Assembly (NCBI GenBank): GCA_003427395.1
Contig: BFEA01000165.1
Location: 2,469,182 to 2,494,899 of the forward strand
Length of the DNA: 25,718 nucleotides
Direction of reading: 5' to 3'
Source: Chara braunii
Lineage: Eukaryota; Streptophyta; Charophyceae; Charales; Characeae
A program made the position numbers and the translations under genes. The notes under the pieces were generated by a model. It saw only the letters and a list, made by a program, of their open reading frames with translations. It was not told the origin of the DNA and did not search any database. Positions 17,767 to 25,718 of the stretch are shown here, piece after piece (position 1 is the first letter of the stretch; each line of letters starts with the position of its first letter).

Positions 17767-17877
17767 ATTTATTTTTTTAGAAAAAAAGGGGGAAAAAAAC
17801 AAGGGGACACATATTTAGACTCACACAATTGGCAGGACAGAGTTCTTCTTTTTTCCCTTTTTTTCCCTTTTTTCCCT

Positions 17878-17879
<2 letters not shown>

Positions 17880-17945
<66 letters not shown>

Positions 17946-18020
17946 CAAAAAAACAGAGCCTTATGGCTCTGGCTCCATTCATCATCAGCAGGACTCACAT
18001 ATCACCAACCAAAAAAAAAA

Positions 18021-18075
<55 letters not shown>

Positions 18076-18160
18076 AAAAACAAAAAAACAGAGCCTTATG
18101 GCTCTGGCTCCATACATCATCAGCAGGACACACATAACAACAACCAAAAAAAAAAAACAC
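17880..18160. repeat. Tandem T-tract plus agagccttatggctct repeat, two units
   Basis: Each unit is a long poly(T) (61 T at 17880-17940; 49 T at 18026-18074) followed by aaaaacaaaaaaacagagcc, ttatggctctggctccat, then a catcatcagcagga segment. The unit spacing is 135 bp. The core agagccttatggctct is a 6-bp-stem hairpin. Poly(T) joined to poly(A) on either side suggests retroposons inserted tail to tail, or a tandem duplication of one. Confidence 0.75.
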
Positions 18161-18687
18161 CAAAACGGACTCGGACTCCGAATTTCCGAAATCTTTAGCA
18201 AACACATCAAAGCTAGCAACATTCTCAGACAACTGCATAGCTCTCAGTCTGTAGCTGCACCATTCATTGTATGTTCCTCTTTCAAAAGGGCGGTAGATCG
18301 ACGGGAAAAGAGTTAAAAAAAAACATCCAAAATGCCATCCATCCATGTGCATATGAGTGACCTACAGTAGTTAGGGTTGTCTCCATCTTCCCATCCGCTC
18401 CATCCAGATGCGGATCATGCACCATGCACCTTTCATTCAGCAGATGCAGACCGCCAGAGCCTGTTTTAGACTCTAGAAAACTCGTTCGGATTCGCTTCGA
18501 ACTTTTGAGTCTTGACGTTGTATAGTACGGGCTGAAACCGGAGTCGGAGTTTTCGGCGGCGGAAGCCGTCATCATTGATTGATGCCTGTCAGTTTTTTTT
18601 TTTTTTTAATTAGAATGAAATGAATAAATTCGCCCTCCCATATAGTAACCTATGCTAGGTAGGATGCTGGAAAAAAAAAGACATCAC
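18161..18687 (-). other. Intron or 3' region of the Sfi1-like gene (possible further exon)
   Basis: The minus strand shows ggtttcag at about 18536 followed by an open stretch that joins the upstream exon in phase (begins ARTIQRQDSKVRSESERVF, then stop). It could be a last coding exon, but the pyrimidine tract is weak and I have no homology support. Another protein-like minus-strand stretch lies at 18190-18290. A poly(T) tract is at 18593-18607. Confidence 0.25.
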
Positions 18688-18832
18688 CTTGATACAGTCG
18701 TTTTCTTCGGGCATAACGAAGCAGCGACACATGTTTTCGCCGGAGTAGTCTCCTCTTTGGAGCTTCTGTTTTCCATGCGTCAAAGACACGGGACTTGGAT
18801 TTTCCCTCATGGTGTAAGATTGCTTTCCACTC
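18688..18832 (-). CDS. Internal exon of Sfi1-like Trp-repeat protein
   Basis: On the minus strand the pyrimidine-rich tract and acceptor ctgtctttcttccag precede GAG TGG at 18832, and caag/gtgatg gives a donor at 18688. The exon is 145 bp: 48 codons plus one base, starting in phase 0 and ending in phase 1. It codes EWKAILHHEG...VFDAWKTEAPKRR...RYARRKRLYQ, with two W-K repeats of the kind found in the large exon at 22948-24373. I infer it belongs to the same gene and extends the centrin-binding-type helix. No start or stop lies inside it. The phase does not fit directly to the best donor of the large exon, so at least one exon should lie between. Confidence 0.6.
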
Positions 18833-19261
18833 CTGGAAGAAAGACAGGACAAAACACAGTGGGAAAGTGATTAGGATGAGAAAAAAAAAAAAAAAAAAAA
18901 AAAGAAGAGCAGGGTGAGGAGAAGATGGTGGTTGGTGTTGGACCTGGGTCATTGCTCTGAAGCAAAAAAAAAAGATGGGCGACCAATTTTGTATCATCGA
19001 GCCGCAGAATGCGATCGTCTGCCTTATTGTGAGAAATACATGAAGAGTGTTAATAACTGAAAACAGTGAAAAGTATCAAACAAGAAAACGAACACAATCT
19101 GTGAGACAAAATCTGAATTTTGAAATGAAATAATGTAGCAAATTAGCAATGCGGTATATTTAACAATTACTTCTGAAATTTAAATTGCCATATAAGTCGC
19201 AACTGAAATGTTGATCACATGGCACTTGTCAGGATCAGGTGTTTCTGCCCATTTCACTTTC
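18833..19261 (-). other. Intron sequence of Sfi1-like gene
   Basis: Starts with the acceptor of the 18688-18832 exon. It has A tracts at 18880-18903 and 18964-18973 and A/T-rich sequence. No feature is recognised. Confidence 0.4.
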
Positions 19262-19565
19262 GAGGGAAAAGGAGAGGGAGGACGACCGAGGAGGATGGAC
19301 TAGTACGGAGGAGGATGGAGGAGAAAGGAGAGGAGAGAAAGGGAGAGAGGCTGAGGGACGAGGAGGATGAATACAGAGGAGGATCCAGGAGAACGGAGAG
19401 GAGAAAAAGAAAGGGAGGCGGTAGTGTAGGGAAGAGGAGGGAGGAGGGAGGAGGGAGGAGGGAGGAAGGAGGAGGAAGGAGGAGGAAGGAGGAGGGCGGA
19501 GGGAGGAGGGAGGAGGGAGGAGGGAGGAAAAGGGAGGAGACGGAAAGAGGAACGCAGAGGACAGG
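19262..19565. repeat. Polypurine (GGA/GA)-rich tract
   Basis: About 300 bp of nearly pure purine on the plus strand, with GGAGGGA-type repeats densest at 19436-19530. Long open frames on both strands here are products of this composition. It could form triplex (H-DNA). Confidence 0.9.
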
Positions 19566-19731
19566 AATAAAGGCATACTGAACACTTGATTGTTTCTGCT
19601 TTCTGCTCAGGAGGAAAGGAGGACCGGTACGTGACTGTGGATGGTGTTTGTTCCTTGCTATTCCATGGCTGATGCTATAACTTCGGTCCCGCTTCCGTCT
19701 ACTTCTATTCAGCAACTGATGCTGCAAGCTA

Positions 19732-19835
19732 CCGTCTTCCCCCGAACATAACGCACCCTTAAAATGAATGTGTACAAGTTGTATTTCCGGCCAGATACAG
19801 CCAAAATGAGGGTGCGTTGTGTTCGGGGAAGACGG
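19732..19835. mobile_element. MITE copy B, TA target, perfect terminal inverted repeats
   Basis: This 104 bp element is flanked by TA at 19730-19731 and 19836-19837. The left terminus ccgtcttcccccgaacataa continues to cgcaccct. The right terminus is its reverse complement (agggtgcgttgtgttcgggg, then aagacgg) with very few mismatches. Same family as 14487-14591. It lies in an intron of the minus-strand gene. Confidence 0.88.
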
Positions 19836-19940
19836 TAGTCAGCTGCTTTCTATTCTGTTACCGATGCTATAATTACATCCCGGCCAGCGTCTCCTACTGA
19901 ACATCAGCCAGAAAATTCGAAGGTTCTAGATTTCAGAATT

Positions 19941-19961
19941 AAAAAAAAAAAAAAAAAAAAA
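19941..19961. repeat. Poly(A) tract upstream of U2 fragment
   Basis: A run of 21 A followed by agaacaaaac lies directly before the U2 fragment. It may be the tail of another retroposon. Confidence 0.7.
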
Positions 19962-19972
19962 GAACAAAACAA

Positions 19973-20046
19973 ACTTTCTTGGCCTTTTGGCTAAAAATAG
20001 ATCAAGTGTAGTATCTGTGCTGATCATGAGTTTAATATCTGATCAG
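19973..20046 (+). pseudogene. U2 snRNA 5'-fragment (retropseudogene)
   Basis: The sequence ctttcttggccttttggct, then agatcaagtgtagtatctgt, then gagtttaatatctgatcag follows U2 snRNA from near its 5' end through stem I, the branch-recognition region and the stem IIa region. The leading cttTC resembles plant U2. It carries small insertions (aaaatag in place of aag, and a few bases in ctgatcatgag). It stops before the Sm site and runs into a (GAA)n tract, so it cannot be a functional U2 gene. The branch-recognition GTAGTA is intact. Confidence 0.85.
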
Positions 20047-20057
20047 TTTTGGTCAGA

Positions 20058-20104
20058 AGTAAGAAGAAGAAGAAGAAGATGAAGAAGAAGAAGAAGAAGA
20101 AGAA
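20058..20104. repeat. (GAA)n microsatellite
   Basis: Imperfect AAG/GAA repeats between the U2 fragment and the SINE at 20117. Confidence 0.9.
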
Positions 20105-20105
20105 G

Positions 20106-20228
20106 CTCCTAGCACTACGGATGGGAGTTGTTCAGTTGGTACAGCCATGAATTGTTGAAATGAAGATGTGAGTTCGAATCTACATGGAACAAGATGAATA
20201 AAAAACAAAAAAAGAATCTCCTAGCACT
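20106..20228 (+). mobile_element. tRNA-derived SINE with perfect 11-bp target-site duplication
   Basis: The 11-base ctcctagcact occurs at 20106-20116 and 20218-20228 and flanks a 101 bp insert (20117-20217). The insert has a tRNA-like head (gttgttcagttggtacag as A box, gagttcgaatctac as B box) and an A-rich tail (aataaaaaacaaaaaaaga). The perfect duplication and tail show LINE-type retroposition, and the lack of drift in the flanks suggests a recent event. Confidence 0.88.
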
Positions 20229-20560
<332 letters not shown>

Positions 20561-20640
20561 CCACAGGAGGTCAACCTCCTGATGGGTCGCTGAAAGTTGG
20601 ACGAAACAGTCTGGCACAGATGGTTTTTCTGTTTTTCTGT

Positions 20641-20812
20641 TGTTTTTTTTTTCTGTGGGGACACGCACCCAGGATGCCAGAGGGCCTACCAATACCCACG
20701 GGGGGAAGGTAGCCAATCATCTCAGTGGTTGGCACCAAGCGTTAGTCAGTGAGGATTGAACTGACGACATCCTGAATGCCACTTGTGTGCCTAACCAACT
20801 GAGCTAGGCCGC
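20641..20812 (-). mobile_element. tRNA-derived SINE, minus strand
   Basis: The head on the minus strand starts GCGGCCTAGCTCAGTTGGTT (A box within 20806-20789) and has the B box GTCAGTTCAATCC (20765-20753). The T stem pairs at four of five positions, but the 3' acceptor strand does not pair with GCGGCCT, so it is not a working tRNA. The body ends in a 10-base A tract on the minus strand (plus T run 20643-20652). No target duplication was found. The motif taggccgct recurs at 20805, 20821 and 20846. Confidence 0.75.
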
Positions 20813-21038
20813 TGCTCAAGTAGGCCGCTTGCTCCGCTACTACCGTAGGCCGCTTGACTGTCTGCCACCCGTTGTAGGCCCTGAGCTTGGACAATTTTTT
20901 TTTTAATTCGAAGTTCAAACTAATTCAAAATTCATAAACCGTTTTGCAAAAAATAATAATAATAATAAATAAATAAAAATGCTTCCACTGTTGTAATCTT
21001 TTTTTTTTTTTTTTTTAATCTTTCTGGCTGCTTGCCAN

Positions 21039-21069
<31 letters not shown>

Positions 21070-21291
21070 GATCTCAGAGAACTCCTTTTTCTTTTTTTCC
21101 CTTTATTAACACTTTGGAGAAGTTTGGACTCTTCTTTGCCACAACCAAGGGCCCATTGTGTCATGGTTCCATTGACTCCACAGGTATCTCATGCCCATGC
21201 CCATCGAATCAACAACAACGTAAAATTGTCAGTTGCTCCTGCCAACCATTGTGTCATTAAAACAATGAAGCAGCAGAATTCTGTCTCTCTT

Positions 21292-21293
<2 letters not shown>
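20813..21293. other. Unassigned stretch with homopolymers and an ambiguous base
   Basis: Contains A/T tracts (20947-20977, T run 21000-21016, A run 21039-21066) and an N at 21038, a sign of assembly uncertainty in the homopolymer. No gene is recognised. Confidence 0.5.

Positions 21294-21376
<83 letters not shown>
21294..21376. repeat. (TC)n microsatellite
   Basis: 83 bases of TC, the third long TC tract in the right half of the window. Confidence 0.97.
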
Positions 21377-21380
<4 letters not shown>

Positions 21381-21488
21381 GGGTGTTACTTTAGGGGGTA
21401 AGGATTGTATAAGTGGAGGCCCCTCTTTCCCAAAATCCACGGCCTTCTGGCCATTGCTCCATTAGTCATACTGTCTTTCATCAATGAG

Positions 21489-21504
21489 TCATCATCATCA
21501 TCGA

Positions 21505-21538
<34 letters not shown>

Positions 21539-21540
21539 GT
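21489..21540. repeat. (ATC)n microsatellite
   Basis: Imperfect ATC trinucleotide repeat with one GAC interruption near its start. Confidence 0.95.
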
Positions 21541-21857
21541 CGAATCAACAACAAAGTAGTCATCATCACTGACAAGTTTGCCACTATCCATCATTTAAAC
21601 ATACGCAGCAGAATTTGATGGGTTTTACTTCAGGAAGTGTTACAAAAAAAAAAAAGAAAAAAAAAAAGGAAGGTATCCTGCTGGTGAGAAGGGCTAGCTA
21701 GTAGGATGGAATTTGGGTGTCGCAGCAGCAGTGTGGGTGGGTCTGCTGTCATAAGTCGTGCCGGACGAAGGAAAGGGGGCAAAGGTGGATAGTGGTTGTT
21801 TGTTCTCCATCTGATTGATTGTATCGATTTGGTGAGCAGGAAGGGGAAGGGTTGGTC
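21541..21857. other. Unassigned stretch
   Basis: A tract at 21644-21667. No coding or RNA feature is supported. Confidence 0.4.
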
Positions 21858-22433
21858 CTAGGGAGTGCTGTTGGTGTTCAGGGTGGTAGGTCTGATTAGA
21901 AGGGCGGGGTGGGGCGACAATGGTCGGTGCTGGAGCAGTTGCTCTGTAACCAGGGGGAGCTCGAGACTATTGGAGTTATGCTGAGGTTGGAAGGCATAAC
22001 CATCCTGTTTCAACGTAGCTGATGCCGGGGCAGTGACCCTGTACCCTGTAACCTTCGGGGTATTTACAGCTAAGGAAGTTGTCGAGGGAGGAAGACACTT
22101 CCTGTCCGTCAGAACTAGCTCGGTTGGCACTGGGGCAGTGGGCGTTGCTCTGTCACTCTAGCAGGAGGGGTATGAGATCTAGCGATTGCTGATACGAGGA
22201 CTTTTTTTTTTTTTTTTTTTTTTTTTTATTGGTGGGGAGCAGCACCTGCTGCAAAACGGGAGTGCTGGTACAAGGACTGAATGCCTGGGCAGCAGTCTTT
22301 TCTCTGTGGTGCGGGGAAAGAGCCGGATTGTTGGGGGTTTTCGTCTTCTTGCTTCCTGTTTTAGGTTTATCAGACTGTTTCTTGTATGTTCTCAATCCAG
22401 TTCTCACGAAATCCATCGCACACATTGCACCGT
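21858..22433 (-). pseudogene. Candidate exon or 3' region of the Sfi1-like gene, split by a retroposon
   Basis: One minus-strand frame reads EDGAMCAMDFVRTGLRTY, then KTGSKKTKTPNNPALSPHHR, then AAQAFSP. A 60 bp LINE-tail insertion (22203-22262) follows, after which the same register resumes with two TAG stops and then VTGYRVTAPASATLKQ and related text to a stop at 21858. An acceptor at catcag/aag would join in phase with the phase-1 donor of the large exon, but the pyrimidine tract is poor. The repeated R-x-T-A-P-x-P flavour suggests low-complexity coding or UTR sequence. Homology unknown; could equally be intron. Confidence 0.3.
22187..22278 (-). mobile_element. 60-bp LINE-tail insertion with 16-bp target-site duplication
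   Basis: tgctgatacgaggact (22187-22202) and tgctggtacaaggact (22263-22278) match at 14 of 16 positions. Between them is a T run (22202-22227) and the reverse complement of the shared tail (attggtggggagcagcacct). This is a minimal, extremely 5'-truncated retroposition on the minus strand. Confidence 0.8.
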
Positions 22434-22462
22434 CTTCTGATGCTTTTCTGAGCATATTTTCG

Positions 22463-22608
22463 ATGGGACGCTGGGCCCGGTTCCCAGGTTGTGCCAACTT
22501 GTCGGGATATGGTTGACAATGTGTGTATGGGACGCTGGACCCGGTTTCCAGCAGGTGTTGCACCCCACCAATAGATGGAGCTTGTGTGTTTAAAAAAAAA
22601 AAAAAAAA
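22463..22608 (+). mobile_element. LINE/SINE-tail copy with poly(A), plus strand
   Basis: The core gggacgctggacccggtttc (22529-22548), then ccccaccaatagatggag, ends in a 17-base A tract (22592-22608). A partial extra copy of the core (gggacgctgggcccggttcc) precedes it at 22465-22484, so the unit may be partly duplicated. Same family as 13852-14012, 16177-16312 and 22203-22262. Confidence 0.75.
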
Positions 22609-22628
22609 GGATAAGTGGATGTTGTTGG

Positions 22629-22700
22629 AAGGCACAGTGGTTACGAATCAACTTGATAAGATACTTGGCTGAGGGTGCCGGTTCAATTCCGTGCCATACA
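22629..22700 (+). repeat. tRNA-derived SINE head
   Basis: ggcacagtggttacg resembles an A box, and ccggttcaattccg (22679-22692) is a near-perfect B box, about 40 bases apart. The tRNA arms do not pair well. No A tail follows within the next 150 bases, so the 3' limit is unknown. Confidence 0.55.
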
Positions 22701-22947
22701 CGGATGGTGGACCTAAGGCCAGAAAGTCTGGATCCTACCTTGGACGCGATGACGTTCTGGTTCTGAGTATGTTTCTGTCTTGCGTCTTGGCTACGCCTTT
22801 GAGAATTCAGAGGGTGCAGTACAGGCCCTACAGGGGGGGGAGTCGGATTATCAGGGCTTTGACTATCGCTTCCTCCATCATCGCAAGAATGTGCACCCTG
22901 CGCCTCATAACCAGAAGCATGGCCCGTTTGCTCTTCTTCAGACTCAC

Positions 22948-24373
22948 TTGCGTCTTCTTGTTGTAGGCCTGCATCTCCACGCCGCCTTCTTTCTCCTCCT
23001 CCTCGTCCCCTTCTTTCTCCTCCTCCTCCTCGACCTCCTCCTTCCTCTTCTCCTCCTCCCTCCTCTTCTCCTCCTCCTCTTCCTCCTCCTCCTCCTCCTC
23101 CTCCTCCTCCTCCTCCTCCTGCTCTTTGTGACTGGTTTCCCCAAGCTGAAGGCGTTTGCGCGCCTGATGTGTCTGAGTCTATGACCGACCTCCTTGATGG
23201 CCAGAGCCACCTGGGTATTGAGGACGGGGGGACCACAATTTTCTCAAGAAGGCATTGTGCCGCTCGAGTTTCGACGAGATCCTCGCCGTAGGAAACCAAC
23301 TCGGACGGCATGGATCCTTCAGGAATGTCACCCACCAGCAAAGCCATTCGCCATGCCACAAACACTCTTACCAGTAGCTCTCTCGCTTCTCGAACCCAGC
23401 ATCTTGCTGCCATAGCTCCTGCTGCCTTCATCCTCCTCGTTCGCTCCTTCCATCTCCCAAAAGCCAAAGGCAGCACCCTCTTACTGAACGATTCGATCCG
23501 CATGTTGCTAAGCTTAATCTTCCTCTTCCGCTGTCTCGTGATCAGCTCCCATGCCCTCAATGTCCGCCTCAACATCTGGTTTTGCCTCCATGCCACAACC
23601 GACAACGAAGCCTTCCTCATAGCTGTCTTCTTGCAAGCATACCTTGCCCATCTATGAAATGCTTGGGAACCGTAGATTCTGCCGATCCGATGCTGGGTTC
23701 GTTTAATCATGTAACCAATGCTTCGCCTCTCCCTCACCACTGCTACCCAACCCCGAAAGGCCCATGCTTTCATGAGCGCCATTCGTCGCTGGCTCAGCAG
23801 TGTTGACTTCTCCCTCAGTGTCCTCTTGATGAATGCCACTTCCCTCCATCCTGCCAGAACTCTCGTCTTCAACCGCCTCTCGGCATGCTCAATGGCCTTG
23901 ACGGCAACCCTAATCTTCCCTCTCATCAGCTTCATTGCCTCTCTCCATCCCCACCAAGCTCTCTCGCATATCTTCCTCCTGGGAAAACCCTCGGCTTCCA
24001 CAGCCATCTTCTCCTTCCGCTTCTTTCGCTCCGTAAACACCACCCACTTCACCCATACCGTCTTCCTAACCTTCTGGTGACGAATGTCTAATCTGTGACT
24101 CAACAACTGGTTGAACCACTTATTCTCTGAAACGACTGCGTGCCACCCTTTGAACGCCGACCGCATCCTCCGCACCAAGCACGCATTGACAAACACCAGC
24201 TCCAGGCCCCGGTGCACGGGCAACTCATGCCGCCACACCAACCAAGCCCTCCATGCATATCTCAAGCGTCCCAGCCTCAACGTCAGCTGCTCATTCTCGA
24301 ATGCCAGCTTTCTTGTCACCATCATCAAAAACTTGTTCCCCTCTTGATTCTGATCATTTCGCGATTTCTGCAC
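22948..24373 (-). CDS. Large exon of Sfi1-like (centrin-binding type) Trp-repeat protein
   Basis: The minus-strand frame carries about eleven degenerate repeats centred on aromatic-x2-W: AWRAWLVW, AFKGWHAV, VWVKWVVF, AWWGWREA, VLAGWREV, AFRGWVAV, AFHRWARY, VVAWRQN, TLRAWELI, AFGRWKER, VFVAWRMA. They are 25-45 residues apart in Arg/Lys-rich helical sequence. Sfi1-type repeats form a long helix that binds centrins at spindle poles and basal bodies; the match is by pattern only. The repeats are followed by a Gly-rich run coded by (CTC)n on the plus strand and an acidic Ser-rich stretch. The frame may start at an acceptor (gggtgcag at about 24371) or at ATG ATG near 24320. The best donor is aa/gtgagt at 22948, phase 1. 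Beyond that the frame stays open to 22370 but runs through retroposon sequence, so I exclude it. Confidence 0.7.
22981..23120. repeat. (CTC)n trinucleotide tract inside exon
   Basis: Nearly pure CTC/CTT on the plus strand. On the coding strand its frames give poly-Gly, poly-Arg or poly-Glu. The Sfi1-like frame reads Gly. Confidence 0.9.
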
Positions 24374-24450
24374 CCATAGTTTTCAGAAAAGTCAGCCTTT
24401 GCAGAGAATGGCCTGTTTGGCGTTCGCACCTTTTTTTTGTGTGTTACTAA
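24374..24450 (-). other. Sequence upstream of the large exon (intron or 5' end)
   Basis: No further Trp-repeat coding sequence is seen. Whether the gene starts here or has more 5' exons beyond 25718 cannot be decided. Confidence 0.3.
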
Positions 24451-24646
24451 ACCGCCAGTACGTTTCCCAGGTTTTTTTTTTTTCAAAGGTGCGGCTTGCA
24501 TGCTGCAGCAACTTTCAGGGGTCGACAGCCAGAGCAGAATGGATGGCGGCACCAGCGGAAAAACGAGGCCCGCGCCAATCCGTTTTTCTCTGGCACTTAG
24601 GGTGCTTGGAGCCCCGGGCGAAAGTGCCCCGGAAGTACTCATAAAC
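24447..24646. mobile_element. Degenerate copy of the TTAAACCACC inverted-repeat family
   Basis: The left end ctaaaccgccagtacgtttc (24447-24466) then ccag matches the family terminus at 25286-25309. Inside, gtgcggcttg corresponds to atacggcttg of the intact copy. A weak right end (gaagtactcataaac) lies at about 24632-24646. Confidence 0.45.
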
Positions 24647-25285
24647 AATATGCACGGACGAGGATCCAATCTTAGGGGCTGCTGCCACAGCGACCAAAAG
24701 CACCTTGTGGCTAGTAAAGCCAATTGTGTTCTTGGGATTGCTACCAACCCTCCTAGCCATTCTACACGCGCGCACAAAAAAAAAGTGTTGTTGACATCCT
24801 CTTTTTCTTGTTTTTTCTTTTTTTCTTCTTGCGGGGTATCCAAATTGATTTTTTTTTGGGTATAAATTTAGCATCAGTTACTGTTACCCACACTGCCTGA
24901 ATGGACGAGATATGAATGTGTTGCTGTATGCTATAGATTACTCCCTCCCCGTCTATCCTAGATTCCTAACCCTTCAATAACCAAGGTACACCTATTCCCA
25001 CCTTAATGTCCATAGTATTATCCCCTTTCCAAAGAGAACAGGTTTGCCTGTAAGGAGTTTTGGTACCGGTCAGGCCAGTAGTCGCAGACAATGGCTTGCC
25101 AATCTCATAGCCATGGTTCATCATTTAGCATATCATATTCGAATTCTATCCCACAAGGGAATAGCCCCAGGAAAATGCAAAAGATATGCTCCATCATGTC
25201 ATTGGACTTTGAAGATGGGATGTCGATCATGCAAGTTTTGCACCAGGAAGTACTTTTGCTCTTTGTTACAAATTAGTGTGGTCAA
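24647..25285. other. Unassigned stretch
   Basis: Homopolymer A and T tracts at 24776-24784 and 24800-24860. No coding, RNA or repeat feature is recognised from 24870 to 25285. Confidence 0.45.
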
Positions 25286-25465
25286 TTAAACCACCGGTAC
25301 CTTTCCCAGCTATTTTGAAGAGATACGGCTTGTTAACGGCTGCGTCGTTCAGGGCCAGACCGCCGTTGATAAATTTCATCGGCGGCCGTTGTCGCATTTG
25401 CAGGCCTCCAAAAGTCATGGTGACGGGCCTCCGGCCGATGTGTGGGCGAGGTACTGGTGGTTTAA
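25286..25465. mobile_element. MITE-like inverted-repeat element with TTAA flanks
   Basis: The left end is ttaaaccaccggtaccttt and the right end gaggtactggtggtttaa, its near-perfect reverse complement. With TTAA on both sides (25286-25289 and 25462-25465) the element is 172 bp without coding capacity. A TTAA duplication would suggest piggyBac-type transposition, TTA/TAA a PIF/Harbinger type. The symmetry of the flanks does not separate the two. Confidence 0.75.
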
Positions 25466-25542
25466 TCACCCATTTGTTGGAAGACATTTGCGCTCTAACT
25501 GCCATTGAAGAAACGGGTTCCGTCTTCCTGTAAACATGTTTC

Positions 25543-25652
25543 TTAAACCACCAGTACCTCTCCCTGCTTGAAGAATTCGACGCGGCCCTTAACGCGCCGC
25601 GTCGCCACGGGGCACCCACCAGCGTGCGACCGGTAGTCCCCAAAAAACGGGG

Positions 25653-25654
<2 letters not shown>
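25543..25654. mobile_element. Partial copy of the TTAAACCACC family, cut by (CT)n
   Basis: The left terminus ttaaaccaccagtacctctc followed by cctgcttgaag matches the family end. The inner part is GC-rich (gacgcggcccttaacgcgcc) and no right end is reached before the CT tract and the window edge. Confidence 0.6.

Positions 25655-25718
<64 letters not shown>
25655..25718. repeat. (CT)n microsatellite at window edge
   Basis: 64 bases of CT that run off the end of the window, complementary in type to the (GA)n at the left edge. Confidence 0.97.

Noticed and set aside
19219-19727. Overlapping open frames on both strands rich in Gly/Glu/Arg or Ser/Pro
   Set aside because: Composition effect of the polypurine tract; no start, stop or splice logic and no domain.
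20741-20812. A tRNA gene on the minus strand
   Set aside because: A and B boxes are good, but the acceptor strands do not pair and an A tail follows, so it is a SINE head.
22370-22947. C-terminal extension of the Sfi1-like exon to a stop at 22370
   Set aside because: The frame stays open, but it runs through a SINE head and a LINE-tail copy with its poly(A); a good donor (gtgagt) lies at 22947.

Overview
The window looks like repeat-rich nuclear DNA from a streptophyte, either a charophyte alga or a seedless plant. Chara braunii is my best guess, from memory only. Support comes from a Ty3/gypsy LTR retrotransposon, a truncated LINE, tRNA-type SINEs, small inverted-repeat elements, a U2 snRNA fragment with a plant-like 5' end, very long (GA/CT)n tracts, and an intron-containing protein gene. 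There are no bacterial gene arrays. Both ends of the window run into (GA)n/(CT)n, and one ambiguous base lies at 21038, so this may be a contig broken at microsatellites.

Layout. 1-1366: a GA-rich block with five tandem units, each carrying one or two short copies of the U2 snRNA branch-recognition region. 1367-12883: an 11.5 kb Ty3/gypsy element on the minus strand, with LTRs of about 1.06 kb (1367-2425 and 11823-12883). Its order, read on the minus strand, is 5' LTR, long leader, intact gag, then a decayed pol (protease, reverse transcriptase, RNase H, a PHD-type zinc finger, integrase). About 2 kb of unrecognised extra coding sequence follows before the 3' LTR. Pol carries several stops and frameshifts, and catalytic Asp residues of protease and integrase are changed to Asn. 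12884-14640: a mosaic of hairpins, a large inverted repeat, a LINE/SINE tail copy, a tRNA-type SINE head and a TA-flanked MITE. 14600-16312: a 5'-truncated LINE on the plus strand with poly(A). 16313-18687: mostly unassigned, with a tandem duplication and three copies of a palindrome-bearing, T-tract-associated repeat.

18688-24373 (minus strand): parts of a host gene for a Trp-repeat protein of Sfi1/centrin-binding type. A large exon lies at about 22948-24373 and a clean small exon at 18688-18832; one or two possible exons lie between or beyond them. The intervening DNA is full of retroposed elements: a second TA MITE, a U2 retropseudogene, three tRNA-type SINE heads, one with a perfect 11 bp target duplication, and a 60 bp LINE-tail insertion with a 16 bp imperfect target duplication. 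24374-25718 holds one clear and two partial copies of a second small inverted-repeat family with ends like TTAAACCACC, then (CT)n.

The most unusual items are the tandem U2-derived repeat, the PHD-type finger inside gypsy pol with the extra post-integrase coding region (joined to pol by an ATGA overlap), and the heavily invaded Sfi1-like gene.
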